Part shown: piece by piece, positions 20,463 to 31,560 of the stretch
Numbering within the stretch: position 1 is the stretch's first letter
How the letters are laid out: every line of letters starts with the position of its first letter
Assembly: GCA_014529385.2 (NCBI GenBank)
Contig: CM043965.1
Location: 66,189,190-66,249,189, forward strand
Direction of reading: 5' to 3'
Length of the DNA: 60,000 nucleotides
Origin: Adiantum capillus-veneris
Lineage: Eukaryota > Streptophyta > Polypodiopsida > Polypodiales > Pteridaceae
The notes under the pieces: model-generated
What the model saw: only the letters and a program-made list of their open reading frames with translations
The model's database searches: none
Told to the model about the DNA's origin: nothing
Translations under genes and position numbers: made by a program

Positions 20463-20874
20463 CTATAACGAGACACACCAGATTGATCCTCTTAGGATAG
20501 AGATGCCTCCTACCATAGAGATGAGCGATATGGAGTTCTTTGACATGCTCATGCTAGAGGCTAATATGGTAATTATAGGGCATGTGGATATTGTCCCTAT
20601 GGACGATGAGGGATAGACAACTATCTTGGAGTTAGGATTGACATGTCCATGTGTGACTAGTTCTGGTGGTGATGCAGTGAGCGTCAAGATACCTATTGTG
20701 GATAGATTGGCGGAGGTCATTGCACATGGCATTGATGCGCTATGCATGGAGATGCTGACAGAGATCACACGTTTGTCATCAGCCTTCGAGACTCTCATGT
20801 ATGACCTTTTAATGTCGAGGCTCGACATTGCAGCTACAGTGGGAGCGTTTGCAGTTGGGATTATCAATTGAGAC
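20463..20874 (+). pseudogene. Unassigned open frame, about 137 codons with one stop
   Basis: The plus strand reads a coherent frame (IEMPPTIEMSDMEFFDMLML and later SVKIPIVDRLAEVIAHGIDA) with a single TAG at about 20612, then ends at TGA near 20872. It is acidic and Met-rich, with helical character, and has no motif I recognise. It lies between a gypsy integrase fragment and the Gyp3 LTR, so a retroelement origin is likely. The opposite strand is also open for 142 codons, but its Ser/Ile-rich product looks like a shadow. Confidence 0.35.
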
Positions 20875-21128
20875 ATGATCAACACTAGCATGATGCATCA
20901 TGGAATAGTGCAAAGTCATTACAAGATACCTGCAAGACATGCATGATGATTCTAGCAGGGATATACGCCTCTGCACACCACTAGAGTGTATACGACAGCA
21001 TGCATCGACTTCAAGAGAGACAATGGGTATAGGTTGAGATGAGATTCCTCCTTATATATCTCATGTACATAGTGTTAGGTCCTATAGTAGTACCACTTAT
21101 CAACACATTCGCTTTTAAGTGCGAGATT

Positions 21129-21835
21129 TGTCATAAAATCTAATATCTACCTATTTCAAAAACACTTTCTCATATTGAACTGATCATTTAATATGGGGGA
21201 GATGAATGGGAACAAGAGGTAGAATATAGACATGTGCATACAATGGAGCTTATAAGACCTTAGGGTTAGCTTCATTAAAGACCTCCAAAGGTAAGTGTTA
21301 AAAGTCCTTAAACCTAGGACCTTAAGCAAGTTAGGGCTGACCTTGAGGTGGGAACCCTACCCAAGCTTGAGGTGCTTGCTTTGCTTTCTGGCTAAGGTGC
21401 TTAAGGTGTTTGTGGGAACCTTGCCCAAGCTTGAGGTGCTTGCTGTGCTTAAATGACTAAGGTGCTTGAGGTGTTCAATTCAAACATGATCTCTCAAGAG
21501 GCATAAAAGATTGTCATGCTTGAATGACTAAAGTGCTTGAAGTGTTCAGTTCAAACATGACCTCTTAAGAAGCATAAAAGTCACATGTCAAGATCCTTCC
21601 CATTTTGTCCTCATGATGTGATTGAATCCTATTGGATAGGTTTTAAAGGGTTCCAATAAAAATTTAGATGCATTTAAATAAATAATTAAGCTCTTTCTCT
21701 CAAAGAGAAAAAAGAGGACACTTGTCCAAATTATATAATTAAATAATACAAAAGAGAGAGAGGGGGGGGGACCAAGCATGAGAGGGGGGCTGATTTGGGC
21801 AACCTTAGTCTCGTTTTCACACACACACACACACA
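21129..21835 (+). repeat. Gyp3 5' LTR, left part
   Basis: 21129-21475 parallels 33262-33610. It contains short internal repeats built on GAGGTGCTTG and GACTAAGGTGCTTGAGGTGTTCA (shortened word GACTAAGGTGCTTGA). Its right end is a CA run followed by the oligo-T tail of LINE-A. Confidence 0.8.
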
Positions 21836-21978
21836 TTTTTTTTCCAAGAAAAAGATCCTTCTATTAGTTAATGAAAACTGCCCATAGGGCTACAACCACC
21901 TCTTCAAGAGAGGGCTACAACAAACATGATGGGGAGACTCTCCCAATGAAAAAATGACATATATACAATGAGGCTAAA

Positions 21979-22620
21979 TCAAGAGATGGGAGGAGGGAAG
22001 AGCCACATAGGTGGAGGGTAGTGCCATCTAAGCACACCCTGGACTATGGTGTAGAAAGGCCCAGGGCGCCAGAGTCGAAGGAAAGCCTCGCGGCGCTCCT
22101 GCATGCGGTCGGAGCTGCCCTGTAGTCCCTCAAGCTGTCCTCTGAGAGTATGGATCAGCTCTAGCCAAAAGTCACAAGCAGTCTCTGCTGGTGGCACAGG
22201 GCGAGCCTCAAAGATGCAGAAACAGCGGGCCCGCCGGATGAACCAAAGTGTCAGGCCACTGATGAGCTCCCAACACTCCTTTCTCTCACTGCACCACTCC
22301 TGTGGAGTAAGCTCTATAGGCAGGTTGGAGTGTAGGTCGCCCCCCCTGCATCACTATCATCCTGCTGGTGGAAGATAGCTCAAACTGAAGTGTCGGGCCC
22401 GTGAGGGTGGACCACGCCGCTGCCCCCCAAGTGTACTGTCGAGCCATGGAGAGAGCAGGCATCAGCCAAAGAACTCGTAGCCACACCTGTTGGGCCGAGG
22501 GACAGTCCCAAAGACAGTGACGCTGACTCTCCACCAAATGGTCACAAGCTGCACATGCGGCCGAGAGACCGCTATGCACTAGCCAGCTCCCTACTACTGT
22601 AACTCTGTGTGCGACCAGCC
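21979..22620 (-). pseudogene. LINE-A ORF2 C-terminus (zf-RVT-like zinc domain)
   Basis: The frame at 22579-22286 reads CAACDHLVESQRHCLWDCPS with later WLRVLWLMP, matching the C-terminal zinc-binding region (CX2C ... HX4C) of plant LINE ORF2 proteins. 22197-21979 continues with FWLELIHTLRGQLEG and ends near WLFPPPIS, close to the 3' end. Frame breaks separate the pieces. Confidence 0.75.
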
Positions 22621-25341
22621 ACTAAAACAGAGTGACTCGCCTTGGCTGTCTGGAGTCCCACAACCTCTCCCAAAAGGCTGCCAAGAACTCGCCTGTGAGA
22701 CCCTCCTCCTGCCAATGACGTGCTGAGCGGGGCGGGCCTCTCTCTGTGCTGCTAGTATATGACGTCCCAGTCGAACAGTGTACCGAAAGAACGGGACTCC
22801 TAGGTGGTCTGCAGAAGAGAAGGGGTCCCTCCATAGCCACTCACTAGGATCCCACTGTACTCGTGCCAGTGGACAACACTCCCAAGCCCATAACCTCTAG
22901 TGTCCAGTCTCAAGGGCTGCTGGGTCAGGGTCTATGACGCAAGTCCTCCCACAGATGCCCACTACTCGGATCCTCTGAAAACAACACTCTGCTACCTGCG
23001 GGGCCTCTACTGCAACTTGTTGTAGTCATCTCCCACCCTGCAGCTCGAAGAACAGGGCTGGGACAATCTCTGAGCAGGCCCTGACTGAGATGAGAACCTC
23101 CATTCGTGTGAAGGCTCCCATCCACCGGGGTGCTACTGGCTCGAGAGGCGTGAGCCACTCAGCTGGAACCGACTCTGAGATGTCCTGACACATGCTGTGC
23201 ACCCCTCTCATGCCCTGTAGTAGCTGGAACCCTTGTACCTCCTATGACAAACCTGTGAACTCTAGCCAATCACCTAGAGAGCGCGTTGGACCTGTTGCCA
23301 TGGGACCCCAGGAAACATGAGGCCTACTACCAACCAAGTGGCCTCTCTAAGTGCTAACCATGGGGTTCCACACAAGGGGCTGTCGTAGGCGCTCCTCCGT
23401 GCAAGTAGGTTGTCTCTGCTCTAGGCCTCGTCGCAAGAGCTCCCAAGATCGAAGCAAGCTCACAGCGAAGCAATCCTCCAGTCTCCTGCTCAAACCAACT
23501 CTGCGCATCTCTGTAAAGATCCATCTGGTCGAAGGTTGCCAAGGGCCTCTTGACTGAGGCACCCTGGCACGAAGCCACTGTAGCAAGAGCTCCTTCCAAG
23601 GCTCCTCACTTGGAAGAAGTCCTTTGATGATGAACTTCCCAAGAAGGGCTCTGCTCTGCCGTGCTGGATCAATGATCCCAAGCCCTCCCTGAGAACAAGG
23701 AAGCGTGATGACCTGCCAAACCACCTTGGCTCGGGCTATTTGAGTGTCACGTCCTGACCAAAGGAAGTTCCTGATCAGCCTCTCTACATGGCTGGTACAA
23801 GAACTTGAGAAGATCCAGCAGGAAGTGATGTACCACATAGTCGCCAACAACACCTGGTTGGCAACCACTACTCTGCCAGCCAGAGAAAGTCGTGCTGAGC
23901 TCCAATGTAACAACTTTCTCCTGATAGATAGGAGAAGGGGAGCAATCTGTCGCTCGGGAGATAAGTCCAAACCAACCTGACAACCCAAGTACCGAATTGC
24001 AGCCATGGGGGAATCCACCTAAAACCCTCTCCTGGCATCCAATCTGGCACAAGAGCACTACCAACCGAGAAAGCCACAGTCTTTCTCCAGTTGATCAGTG
24101 CGCCCGATGCACAGCAGAAGGTCTCCAAAGCCTGCTCACATCTGTGAAGGTTGGCCTCCTAGCCATCTAAGTACAAGGCTGAGTCATTGGCAAACTCAGC
24201 GTCCTGTATCTCATCTCCCCGAATAGGGAGTGCTAAGCCCCGTAGACCAACCTGCTGTGACACCAAAAATCTTCACATCGCCTCCGCATAGAACAGAAAG
24301 AGAAAAGGGGCAATAGGACAACCCTGTCTGACCGAGCGTGTAAGCATGAAGCGATCACCTCTACCTCCTACCAAAAGTACCCGACTGTGAGCCTGTCTGT
24401 ACAAGGCTGACACCCCTCTGATCCAAGCATCTGAGAAGCCCATCCTGCGTAGAGTGCCCTCTAGAAAGTCCCAGTCAACTCTATCGTATGGTTCTCAAAA
24501 TCAAGAAGAAGAATCACGAGGTCCTCACCACGGAGCCGTGCCAAGGCAGAAGCCTCCCAAAAAGTAAAGATGTTGTCAAGGATACTGCGTTCCTTGACAA
24601 AACTTGTCCGAGTCCCATGTATAAGGCTCTCTAAAAGTGGCTGAATCCTCAAACTCAGAGCCTTGGCAAGAATTTTGTAAGCTGAGTTGAGGATGGTGAT
24701 GGGGTGCCACTATTGAATCTCATCCAAGGAGCCACCCTCCTTGGGAATGAGGTAAATCAGGCCCTCACTCATGCTATCAGGTAACACTCCTGTGTGCAAA
24801 ATGTATTGAAAAGCACTACAGAGATCTGGGCCAAGCAGGTCCCAGTACTCCAAGAAAAAGTTGGGAGTCAACCCATCCTCACTTGGACAGCTACCTCGGG
24901 GAGGGCCCTAAGAGCTGTGTGCAGCTCCTCAAGCTGAAGTGGCATCTCTAGCCTCTGACGCATCTCCTCAGTCACAAGACAAGGCATTTGTGCCCAAACC
25001 TGCTCCATGCATGCATCCTGCCGCTCTGACTGGGGCTCTGCAGACAGTAACTCACGGTAGAAGTCAGTAGCAACTACATGCATATCCTCGGGCTCACAAG
25101 CAACTGACCCGTCGCGCCTCCTCAATTGACTGACCTTGGCATGCGAGTGCCAAGGTCCCATTGTCTCAAAGAAAGCACCAATCACTGTCACCCACCCGAG
25201 TCCACTGAGATGCCTATCGGTGGAAAGCAAACTCATGTCGCCTCTCCTCTGTGCTAGCAAGCTTCTATCGAGCCTGCTGTAACTACTCCTCCAACCAAGG
25301 ACTGTCTGGATGTTGCTCCTGCATCCTCTGTAGTGAAGCAA
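22621..25341 (-). pseudogene. LINE-A reverse transcriptase region (broken)
   Basis: Pieces in order: ETMGPWHSHAKVSQLRRRDG and a helical spacer (25341-24868), then the RT fingers with LIYLIPKEGGSLDEIQ followed by a stop, ITILNSAYKILAKALSLRI, FVKERSILDNIFTFWE and VILLLDFE with the first catalytic Asp. Then DRVDWDFLEGTLRRMGF and SVRQGCPIAPFLFLFYAEAM follow. The FADD box reads EFANDSALYLD (about 24170-24200): one catalytic Asp is Asn. The thumb/connection (24018-23347) has YLGCQVGLDLS and LAGRVVVANQVLLATMWYI. Stops and frameshifts are frequent. The enzyme is inactive. Confidence 0.85.
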
Positions 25342-26302
25342 TGCCCCGTCTGAGACGCTGCTCCCCCTCTCTCGCTGAAGCCCGGCGAGCCAGAGACTCC
25401 CGAAGAAAAAAATGGCTGATCTGAGCTAGGCCTGAGGCCACTCTATCAGCAGGAGAATCCTGTCTGTCCATGCCCTCTATCCAGAGAGCCTCTACCCTCT
25501 CTCTGAGTGCTGAGTCCAACAAGACCCTCTTTTGGATACGGAGCATCGTGCTCCCACTCCTCTGCCTGTCTGCCACCACTGTGAGGATCACTGGTGCATG
25601 GTCCAAGAAGGAGGTCCTTGCCAGGATGCCCACTAAGATCCTCCCAAGTCACTGAAGTGGTCACTAGTGTAGAAGATCTATCCGCGATAGATTCACTCCT
25701 CCCACTCTGCTGTCCGATCGAGAGAAGGCAAGACTGTCAGGGGGCTTCACAAAACCAGAGTGTTGCCATGTATTCGAGACCCTCAGAGTCATACAAAACC
25801 TCTCCCAAGCTGCCAACTCGACCCCATGCACAGTAACATGGCTGCCACCAATCCTGTCAGAAGGCTCCTCCAACATGTTGAAGTCCCCTCCTATGCACCA
25901 ATGATCTGCCTGTGGTGGAAGAGACTCAGCAATCTGTGACCAAAACTCTGCACGAGCACTCACCACATTGGGCACATAGATGTTCGTGAAACCCACAAGG
26001 CCACCCTGAACCTGCATAGTAATCCATTGAACCCTGCCTGACACAATAACCCCTCTGCCCACAATGGCCTACTGCTGCAGTGAGTTTGCAATAGTTATAC
26101 ATACCCCACCCTGGATGCCTCCAGGTCCAAAAGCAACTGACCAAAAGGTATCATATCGTCCACGCAAAAGCTGACCACATCGCCGAATGCAGCTCTCACA
26201 CAGATGGTGCTCCTGAAGCATAAGGAGATCAATCTCTCCTCCCACAAGGCAAGATGAAGCTCCTAACGTAATCGGCCCTGCTGACACTGAAATTGGGCCC
26301 AC
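25283..26302 (-). pseudogene. LINE-A endonuclease (broken)
   Basis: The AP-endonuclease fold is recognisable from IDLLMLQEHHL (catalytic Glu block, near 26230), FTNIYVPN, CIGGDFNMLEEPSDRIGG with the DFN pair (near 25890), and LDHAPVILTV near 25590 (SDH-type block, with Leu in place of Ser). These are the standard LINE L1-type endonuclease blocks in order. Two frames and a stop near 26065 separate the parts. Confidence 0.82.
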
Positions 26303-26332
26303 CTAGTCCCTGCACGTTCCATGAGACGATCC

Positions 26333-28240
26333 TCATGGGGAGCGAGAGAGAACAGATGCTGCCGCATCAACTAGATGGGCTATCTTCAAGGCTGGCTTGG
26401 ATGGGGAGTAATCCGCATCTGAGCGTCCTCTAGATAGGCGTGACTGCAGTGAGTGCCTAGCCCAAGCCCAAGCAGAGCGAGCCGTGCGTAAAGCAACCTC
26501 CTCTGTCCAAGAGTCCTCATGAATGTATACATAGCATGGCAAACACTGCGTATCAGCAAAGAAGTAAACCACAATATGCCTACATCCTGCTGAGTCTGGG
26601 GGTGTCACCGCAAACTTGGCCAATGGCCACAAAGTCTGTAGCATGTCTGTAACTCCTAGTTCTCCCATGTGGTGAGAGAACTCTAAGACCTGTGTATGCA
26701 ACCATCCCAACATTGAGTCGAGAGTCCACTCTGTCTCGGCCCTATCGCAAAGGGGGAAGGAGAAACCAACTGCTGAGTCCAAGGCCTTTGTCCCCCTAGT
26801 GGCAAGGAAAAGAGAATGGACCCTGAAGCAGGCTGCCTCATGGTCTGCGGAGGGATCACCGAGAAAAAGAGTGAAGCCATAGTCGAAGAAGTCCCAGCGG
26901 CGCCAGATGTCAATGCTCGTCAGACCATGAGGGATAGCTGCAAGGGAAGATGTCTGTACGTGTAGAGGGGGTCGTAAGAAAGGTTGACCCTCTCTCTCTA
27001 AAGCGACTCGTGGCAAAGGCGCTGCCAAGAGATCTCCTAGCTGCCGGAGAAGGCCCTGCCCCCTGGGTCGACTGTGGAACTGGAGTAGGAGGGGGGGGAG
27101 AAGGAGCTGGAGGAAGCGGTGGAGAAGAGGGGCGGGAGGGGGTGACAGAGGTAGAGGGGTGAGGTGAAGAGGCGACTGGAGTAGAAGGCGGGGGGGAAGA
27201 TGAGGAAGAGGGGGGGAACTCTGGGGGGGGAGAGGCTGTCGAGGGTGAATCTGGGGTGGGGGCTGGAGTAGGGACCTCCTCCCGCTCTAGAGGACCAAAG
27301 GGGTTCCTCGTGGGAACCCACTGCTACTGAGTAGGCGCTTGAGGGCCACTCTGAGTGCCAGGTTGACGCTGTGGCCCCTATCGTCGTCTAGCACGGGCCT
27401 GCTGCCATCCCTCCTCCGCCCCACTAGAGCCCCAGGCTCGGAGGGTGGCTCAGCATGTGTGCATTGTGTCTCTGTCTGTGGCTGCGGGCGAAGCCGGGTC
27501 AAAACCATGTCTCCACTGTCGAAAGTGGGCACGTGCTGCTCGGATGGTCAGGGGACTCATGGCGATGACCTTGGATGCCATCTCGGAGGTCTCAAACTTG
27601 ATCTGATAGTAACCCCGTCCGAGAATCTGTACATCCAAGATCTTGCCCACCTCTGTGAGAAGGCGGGCATGGAGAAGGTCACGCAACTCTCCTCTGCTAG
27701 GTCGAGTGTCGAGAATCTTGCAGATGACCGAAGTCGCCTGCAAACGCTCTACTTTTGCGGCAAGGCTCGCTTGCTCTGTCGTCGACGAAAGAGCAAGTCG
27801 AATGGTGGGCTCAACGGGGTTGGGCGAGGGGGCTTTGGGCGAGTCCCTCTGTGGCAAAGCTGGAGCCTCCGTCTATGTCTACTGCTGTGATGTAAGAAGA
27901 GGGTGGCAGGAGGATTCTACAACTTGGCGCGCAGAGCACTGTCCCAAAAAAGACTCAGTGCTGTAGGAGCCAACTTGCAGGAGGCTATCGGGAGGAAAGA
28001 GATCAAGCGGGGCGGGGGGGCAACAAGTGGGGGCGGCTATGGCGGGAGCGATGGTAGCAACGGTGAGGGCGGCAGTGGCGGGAGCAGCTGCAACACAGGG
28101 GGGGCGGTAGTGGCGCGAACTGCTACAGCAGGGGGGGCAACGCACGGACGAGCAGGGCAGCGAGGGCTGGCGGGCAGCGCTAGGGGGGGCGATGGGGAAA
28201 CAGCAGCAGCGAGAACGGGTCTCGGATTCTTCAGCAACAC
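26333..28240 (-). pseudogene. LINE-A ORF1 (broken)
   Basis: The N-terminal part (28240-27860) is Pro/Ala-rich low-complexity sequence. 27857-27450 contains LAAKVERLQATSVICKILDT, RELRDLLHARLLTEVGKILD and GRGYYQIKFETSEMASKVIA, which resembles the DUF4283 nucleic-acid-binding module of plant LINE ORF1. After another Pro/Ser-rich stretch (27320-27040), a different frame (27028-26333) gives a globular segment with WRRWDFFDYGFTLFLGDP and many Trp and His residues, function unknown. A frame change separates the parts. Confidence 0.65.
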
Positions 28241-28245
28241 TCTTC

Positions 28246-28927
28246 TACACACATACATTTTGATGGTGTGAAGCAAAGAACTCCATCTCCTTCTCCAAGC
28301 TTGAGAAGTTGAGAGCCTAGACCAACAGTTCTTGGCCATGGAATGCAAATCCAACCAAGATCCAAGCTTCAATGGCATGCTCATCTTCTCTACCATCTAT
28401 ATTACTATGCTAAGATAAGCTACAAGAGTAATTTATGGTGAGGAAGGTACTTCTTTCTCGTATGTTACTTCTTCTTCCTGTTCCCTACCCTCATTCCCTG
28501 CTAGCTCTCTCCACCTTTGAAGTGTTTGAGGTTTTGGACTGAGGCCTAGGACAAGTTAAAGCTTTCATTAAGTCGATTAAGGGCATAGTTTTGGTGCATG
28601 AATCTTTCCATCTTCATTGCATCAATTAGGTCTTAAGGAGCACAAAGCTTGTATTGTACCAAGTCTCTCATTATGGGAGAATCTATAATACAAAAGCCTT
28701 TTGGAGGGGGGACCGGCTCCAAGTAAATCCGGTCCTCAACTGTTGTCAACTTCTCTAATTCTCTCTCTTGCAAAGTATTGTTCATGCCAAGCTAATTAGG
28801 TATAATGAATATGTTGCTATCTATTATCAAGTCTTCTCTTTATGCGCTCGAAGAATTCTCTTAAAAATGATCGCTATAGCTATTTTAATTCCGCTACTTT
28901 CCATGTTACAAATACAATTCCATTACA
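28246..28927 (+). repeat. Gyp3 5' LTR, right part
   Basis: The stretch starts with a CTACACACATACATTTTGAT segment like the post-TATA part of other LTRs in this window (compare 38650-38680) and ends with CATTACA before the primer site. It has no counterpart downstream, because the 3' LTR is truncated before this part. Confidence 0.6.
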
Positions 28928-28928
28928 T

Positions 28929-28940
28929 TGGCATCAGAGC
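28929..28940 (+). other. Gyp3 primer-binding site
   Basis: TGGCATCAGAGC, one base different from the usual plant initiator-Met site, directly after the LTR end. Confidence 0.85.
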
Positions 28941-29339
28941 TATTGGTTTCTCTTTTCTTGCTGAAGAAGAGAGGTCCTTAAGTTGTCCACAAAAGGTTGG
29001 AGTTGTTAATTGCAAGAGGGTAAGTGGGACAGGGATCTATTTTCTCGGTGGGAAAAACTTAGTTCGAGGTACACCATTGAGAACTATAGACTTAATAATG
29101 GAGTCTTTTGGAACTTGTCTTTGGCTTAACCATTATTGAGCTAATAACAAACTTGGCAAGAACCATAATCCATCAGACACTATTAGACCCTCTCCACTAC
29201 TCTTTAAAATCAACAATCTCTAAACCACTGGTGTGGTTGCTTGAGAGCCGATTTTAAAGAGTCAAGAAGGGTAGCAACTACGATTTTGAGGGTACCAAAG
29301 CACAAATACTACTTACATAAGTTTAATTACCATAGCTGA
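28941..29339 (+). other. Gyp3 leader; no gene seen
   Basis: A 400-base stretch between primer site and gag, with no coding signal of its own. Confidence 0.5.
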
Positions 29340-30665
29340 ATGTTGACAACTTTGATTTTGCACATGAAGGTGCTACTGAAGATGCCCCCATGCTTGTCAA
29401 CTACCTTTGTCACTAGGCTACAACAAGCTATGGTCAACCGTGCCCTACAAGCCGAAGTTACCCAACAACTTCGCAGTTATGGCCTCCTTCAAACTCCCAA
29501 AGATGAGAGAGAGCTTAGGAAGCCTCTTAATGAGACTTTGAAAAGAAGACTCTCTCCGGTGCGGGAAGAAGAAGAGGAAACCACTGAAAGAGAAAGAAGT
29601 GATTCGGAGGATGTGGCTCCACAAAGATGGCGGTCTCAACGATTACCATCTCCTCCTAAGAGGAAACGATCGCCGCATAGTCCTTCTCCTCGTCATTTTC
29701 ACAAGGAAGGGAGGAACCAAAGGAAGAAAAAGATGTCACTCTCTAATCCATCTTCATCATCTTCCTCCTCTCCCGATGAAAGCGGCGGCTATTCTCCTAA
29801 AGAATACAAGAGGAGAGGACATCGCAAGTCCCATGCTGCTTGGAAAAGGTCTTACGAGATAAAGAAGTTCAAGGAGGGAAGAAAGACCATCTCTTTTCTC
29901 ACCTATGATGGCACCTTTGGTGCTACAAACAAAGTTTTGTCCTTCATCCAACAGTTCAATGCGGCTTTTGGAGACGTGGACTTCACCGAGTCCTCCAAGC
30001 TACGCCATGTAGCTATGCACTTCGCAAAGTCTGCTCGTCAATGGTGGGCTAGTCTTCGTGGGAATGGCAAAGCCCCAAGGACATGGAAAACTCTACGAGT
30101 TTCCATAACGAAGCAATTCCTTGCAAGCGATGCCAAGGACAAAGTGCTCACCGAATGGCGAAGTTTGAAGCTACTCTTCAACGAGTCTATCCACAAATAT
30201 GTAGACAAGTTTTGGGATTTACATCTCAAAGCTACAGTCTTTCAAAGGATAGACTTTGTCGAACAAAAGCAACAATTTTATGTGGGATTACCTGAAGAAA
30301 TGGCTGAGTATGTCAACTCACAACGGCCTAGCACTATCACCGAAGTCATCAACCACACTATGGTTGCTTCAAGGATCAATTTCCAACAAGGGGCGAGAAG
30401 AAATTTCGTGCCAATGAAAAGCAAGGATCGAAATGAAGCTAAAGAGAAGAGCAATGCTCAAAACTCTTCCCAAGGCAACACCAACACCAACAACAATAAG
30501 GCCAAGGAGAAAGGAGCTTACAAAGGTAAAAATAAGCTCTCTCTCGGAGAATTAGAGGCCTTTCGTAAAGACCATAAATGATTTAAGTGTGGGGATCAAG
30601 GACATGGTTATCATTCTTACCCCAAAAGAAATGTACGTAATGACACTTCTAGAGCTTCCATGGTT
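29340..30665 (+). pseudogene. gag: Gyp3 gag (one stop in the zinc knuckle)
   Basis: From ATG 29340 the frame is open for 412 codons. It has an N-terminal helical part (RLQQAMVNRALQAEVTQQLR), a basic Ser/Pro/Arg-rich middle, and the retrotransposon gag core (YEIKKFKEGRKTISFLTYDG, later ARQWWASLRGNGKAPRTWK and FVEQKQQFYVGLPEEMAEYV). A Lys/Asn-rich tail leads to the zinc knuckle. The TGA at 30579 falls on the first Cys of the knuckle: the next residues are FKCGDQGHGYHSY, and the last Cys is Tyr (TAC). Both changes destroy the CX2CX4HX4C motif while the rest of gag is intact. Confidence 0.88.
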
Positions 30666-30725
30666 GAAGCTCCAAAAGAGGATACTCATTGCAAAGGCTC
30701 ATCCCTTTCCTATGCTTGGGGATAG

Positions 30726-30962
30726 GTGAGGGAGTATGATGTCCTTATTCTCTTTGACCCTGGCTCTACTCACAACTTTATATCAAAGGAGTTGGCCACC
30801 AAGCTGGGCATACAAGCTTTTGAGATGGGAGATACGATCACTGTTGTAATGGAGATTTCAAGGGACAACAAGCCTCGTCACGCCCTTAATTGGGAAGTTC
30901 AGGCTTCATGTCCAAAGCTATGTCAACAAAGAAGATTTATTCATCTCCCCTCTCCAACATGA
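30726..30962 (+). pseudogene. Gyp3 aspartic protease
   Basis: The frame has VLILFDPGSTHNFISKELAT, the gypsy protease active site, with Pro in place of Ser/Thr after Asp. It ends at a TGA at 30960. Sequence with LPWF-like character (CLGIPWF pattern in another frame near 30965-31000) continues the protease end. Confidence 0.75.
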
Positions 30963-30996
30963 GGATGCTATCCTAGGGATACCATGGTTCAACTGC

Positions 30997-31560
30997 ATGG
31001 CTGCCAACATGAAGTTCCCTAAAAGGAGAATCTACTTCACCTACAATGAAAAAAGCATGTATATAGATGCTAATAAGTCTGGTCGTACTATACCACTTGT
31101 AAATTCACCTGCTTTTGATAAGCTTAAAGAAAAACTTACCTCTCAACCTGTGCTTACACTCTTGGACCTCTCAAAACCATTTGAGGTCCAATGTGATGCT
31201 TGTGGAGATTGCCTTGGAGCAGTCTTGCTTCAAGAAGGGCATGCCATAACATATGAGAGTCAAAGACTCAATTCCGATGAGCATGTCTTGGGCATCTACG
31301 AAAAGGAGCTACTAGTTGTCATATATGCCCTTGATACATGGAAGCACTAACTTTTGGGGACTCCATTCATCCTACGAACGGATCACCAAAGTCTTAAGTA
31401 CTTCATGACGTAAACCAAGCTCTCCGACAACCAAATGAGGTGGGGAAATTTTCTTTCGCAATTCAATTTTCATATTGCTCACATTGCTGCAAGCACAATC
31501 AAGTAGCTAATGCACTATCACGATGGCCAAGGGCCAATGTGGTGTCCATAACAACTCACA
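30997..31560 (+). pseudogene. Gyp3 RNase H with RT core deleted
   Basis: The frame starting at 30997 goes from a protease-to-RT linker (MKFPKRRIYFTYNEKSMYID) straight into SPAFDKLKEKLTSQPVL, which normally lies after the RT thumb. About 350 residues of RT are missing at about 31100-31110. RNase H follows: PFEVQCDACGDCLGAVLLQ, AITYESQRLN, IYEKELLVVIYALDTWKH, then TDHQSLKYFM and a degenerate end. Stops at 31348 and about 31411 break it. Confidence 0.8.

Larger units (their letters stand above)
21836..28245 (-). mobile_element. LINE-A: near full-length plant LINE, minus strand
   Basis: On the minus strand the order is a Pro/Ala-rich ORF1 with a DUF4283-like part, AP-endonuclease, reverse transcriptase and a zf-RVT-like zinc domain, then a short 3' end with an A tail (eight T at 21836-21843 on plus). 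ACACACACACACATT left of the tail and ACACACATACATTTT at 28247-28261 look like the target-site duplication, so the 5' end is near 28245. All ORFs carry stops or frameshifts. The length, about 6.4 kb, is close to that of complete plant L1 elements, so it is not 5'-truncated. Confidence 0.88.

Noticed and set aside
20463-20891. 142-codon minus-strand frame, Ser/Ile/Met-rich
   Set aside because: Its composition looks like an antisense shadow of the plus frame, which is more protein-like despite one TAG.
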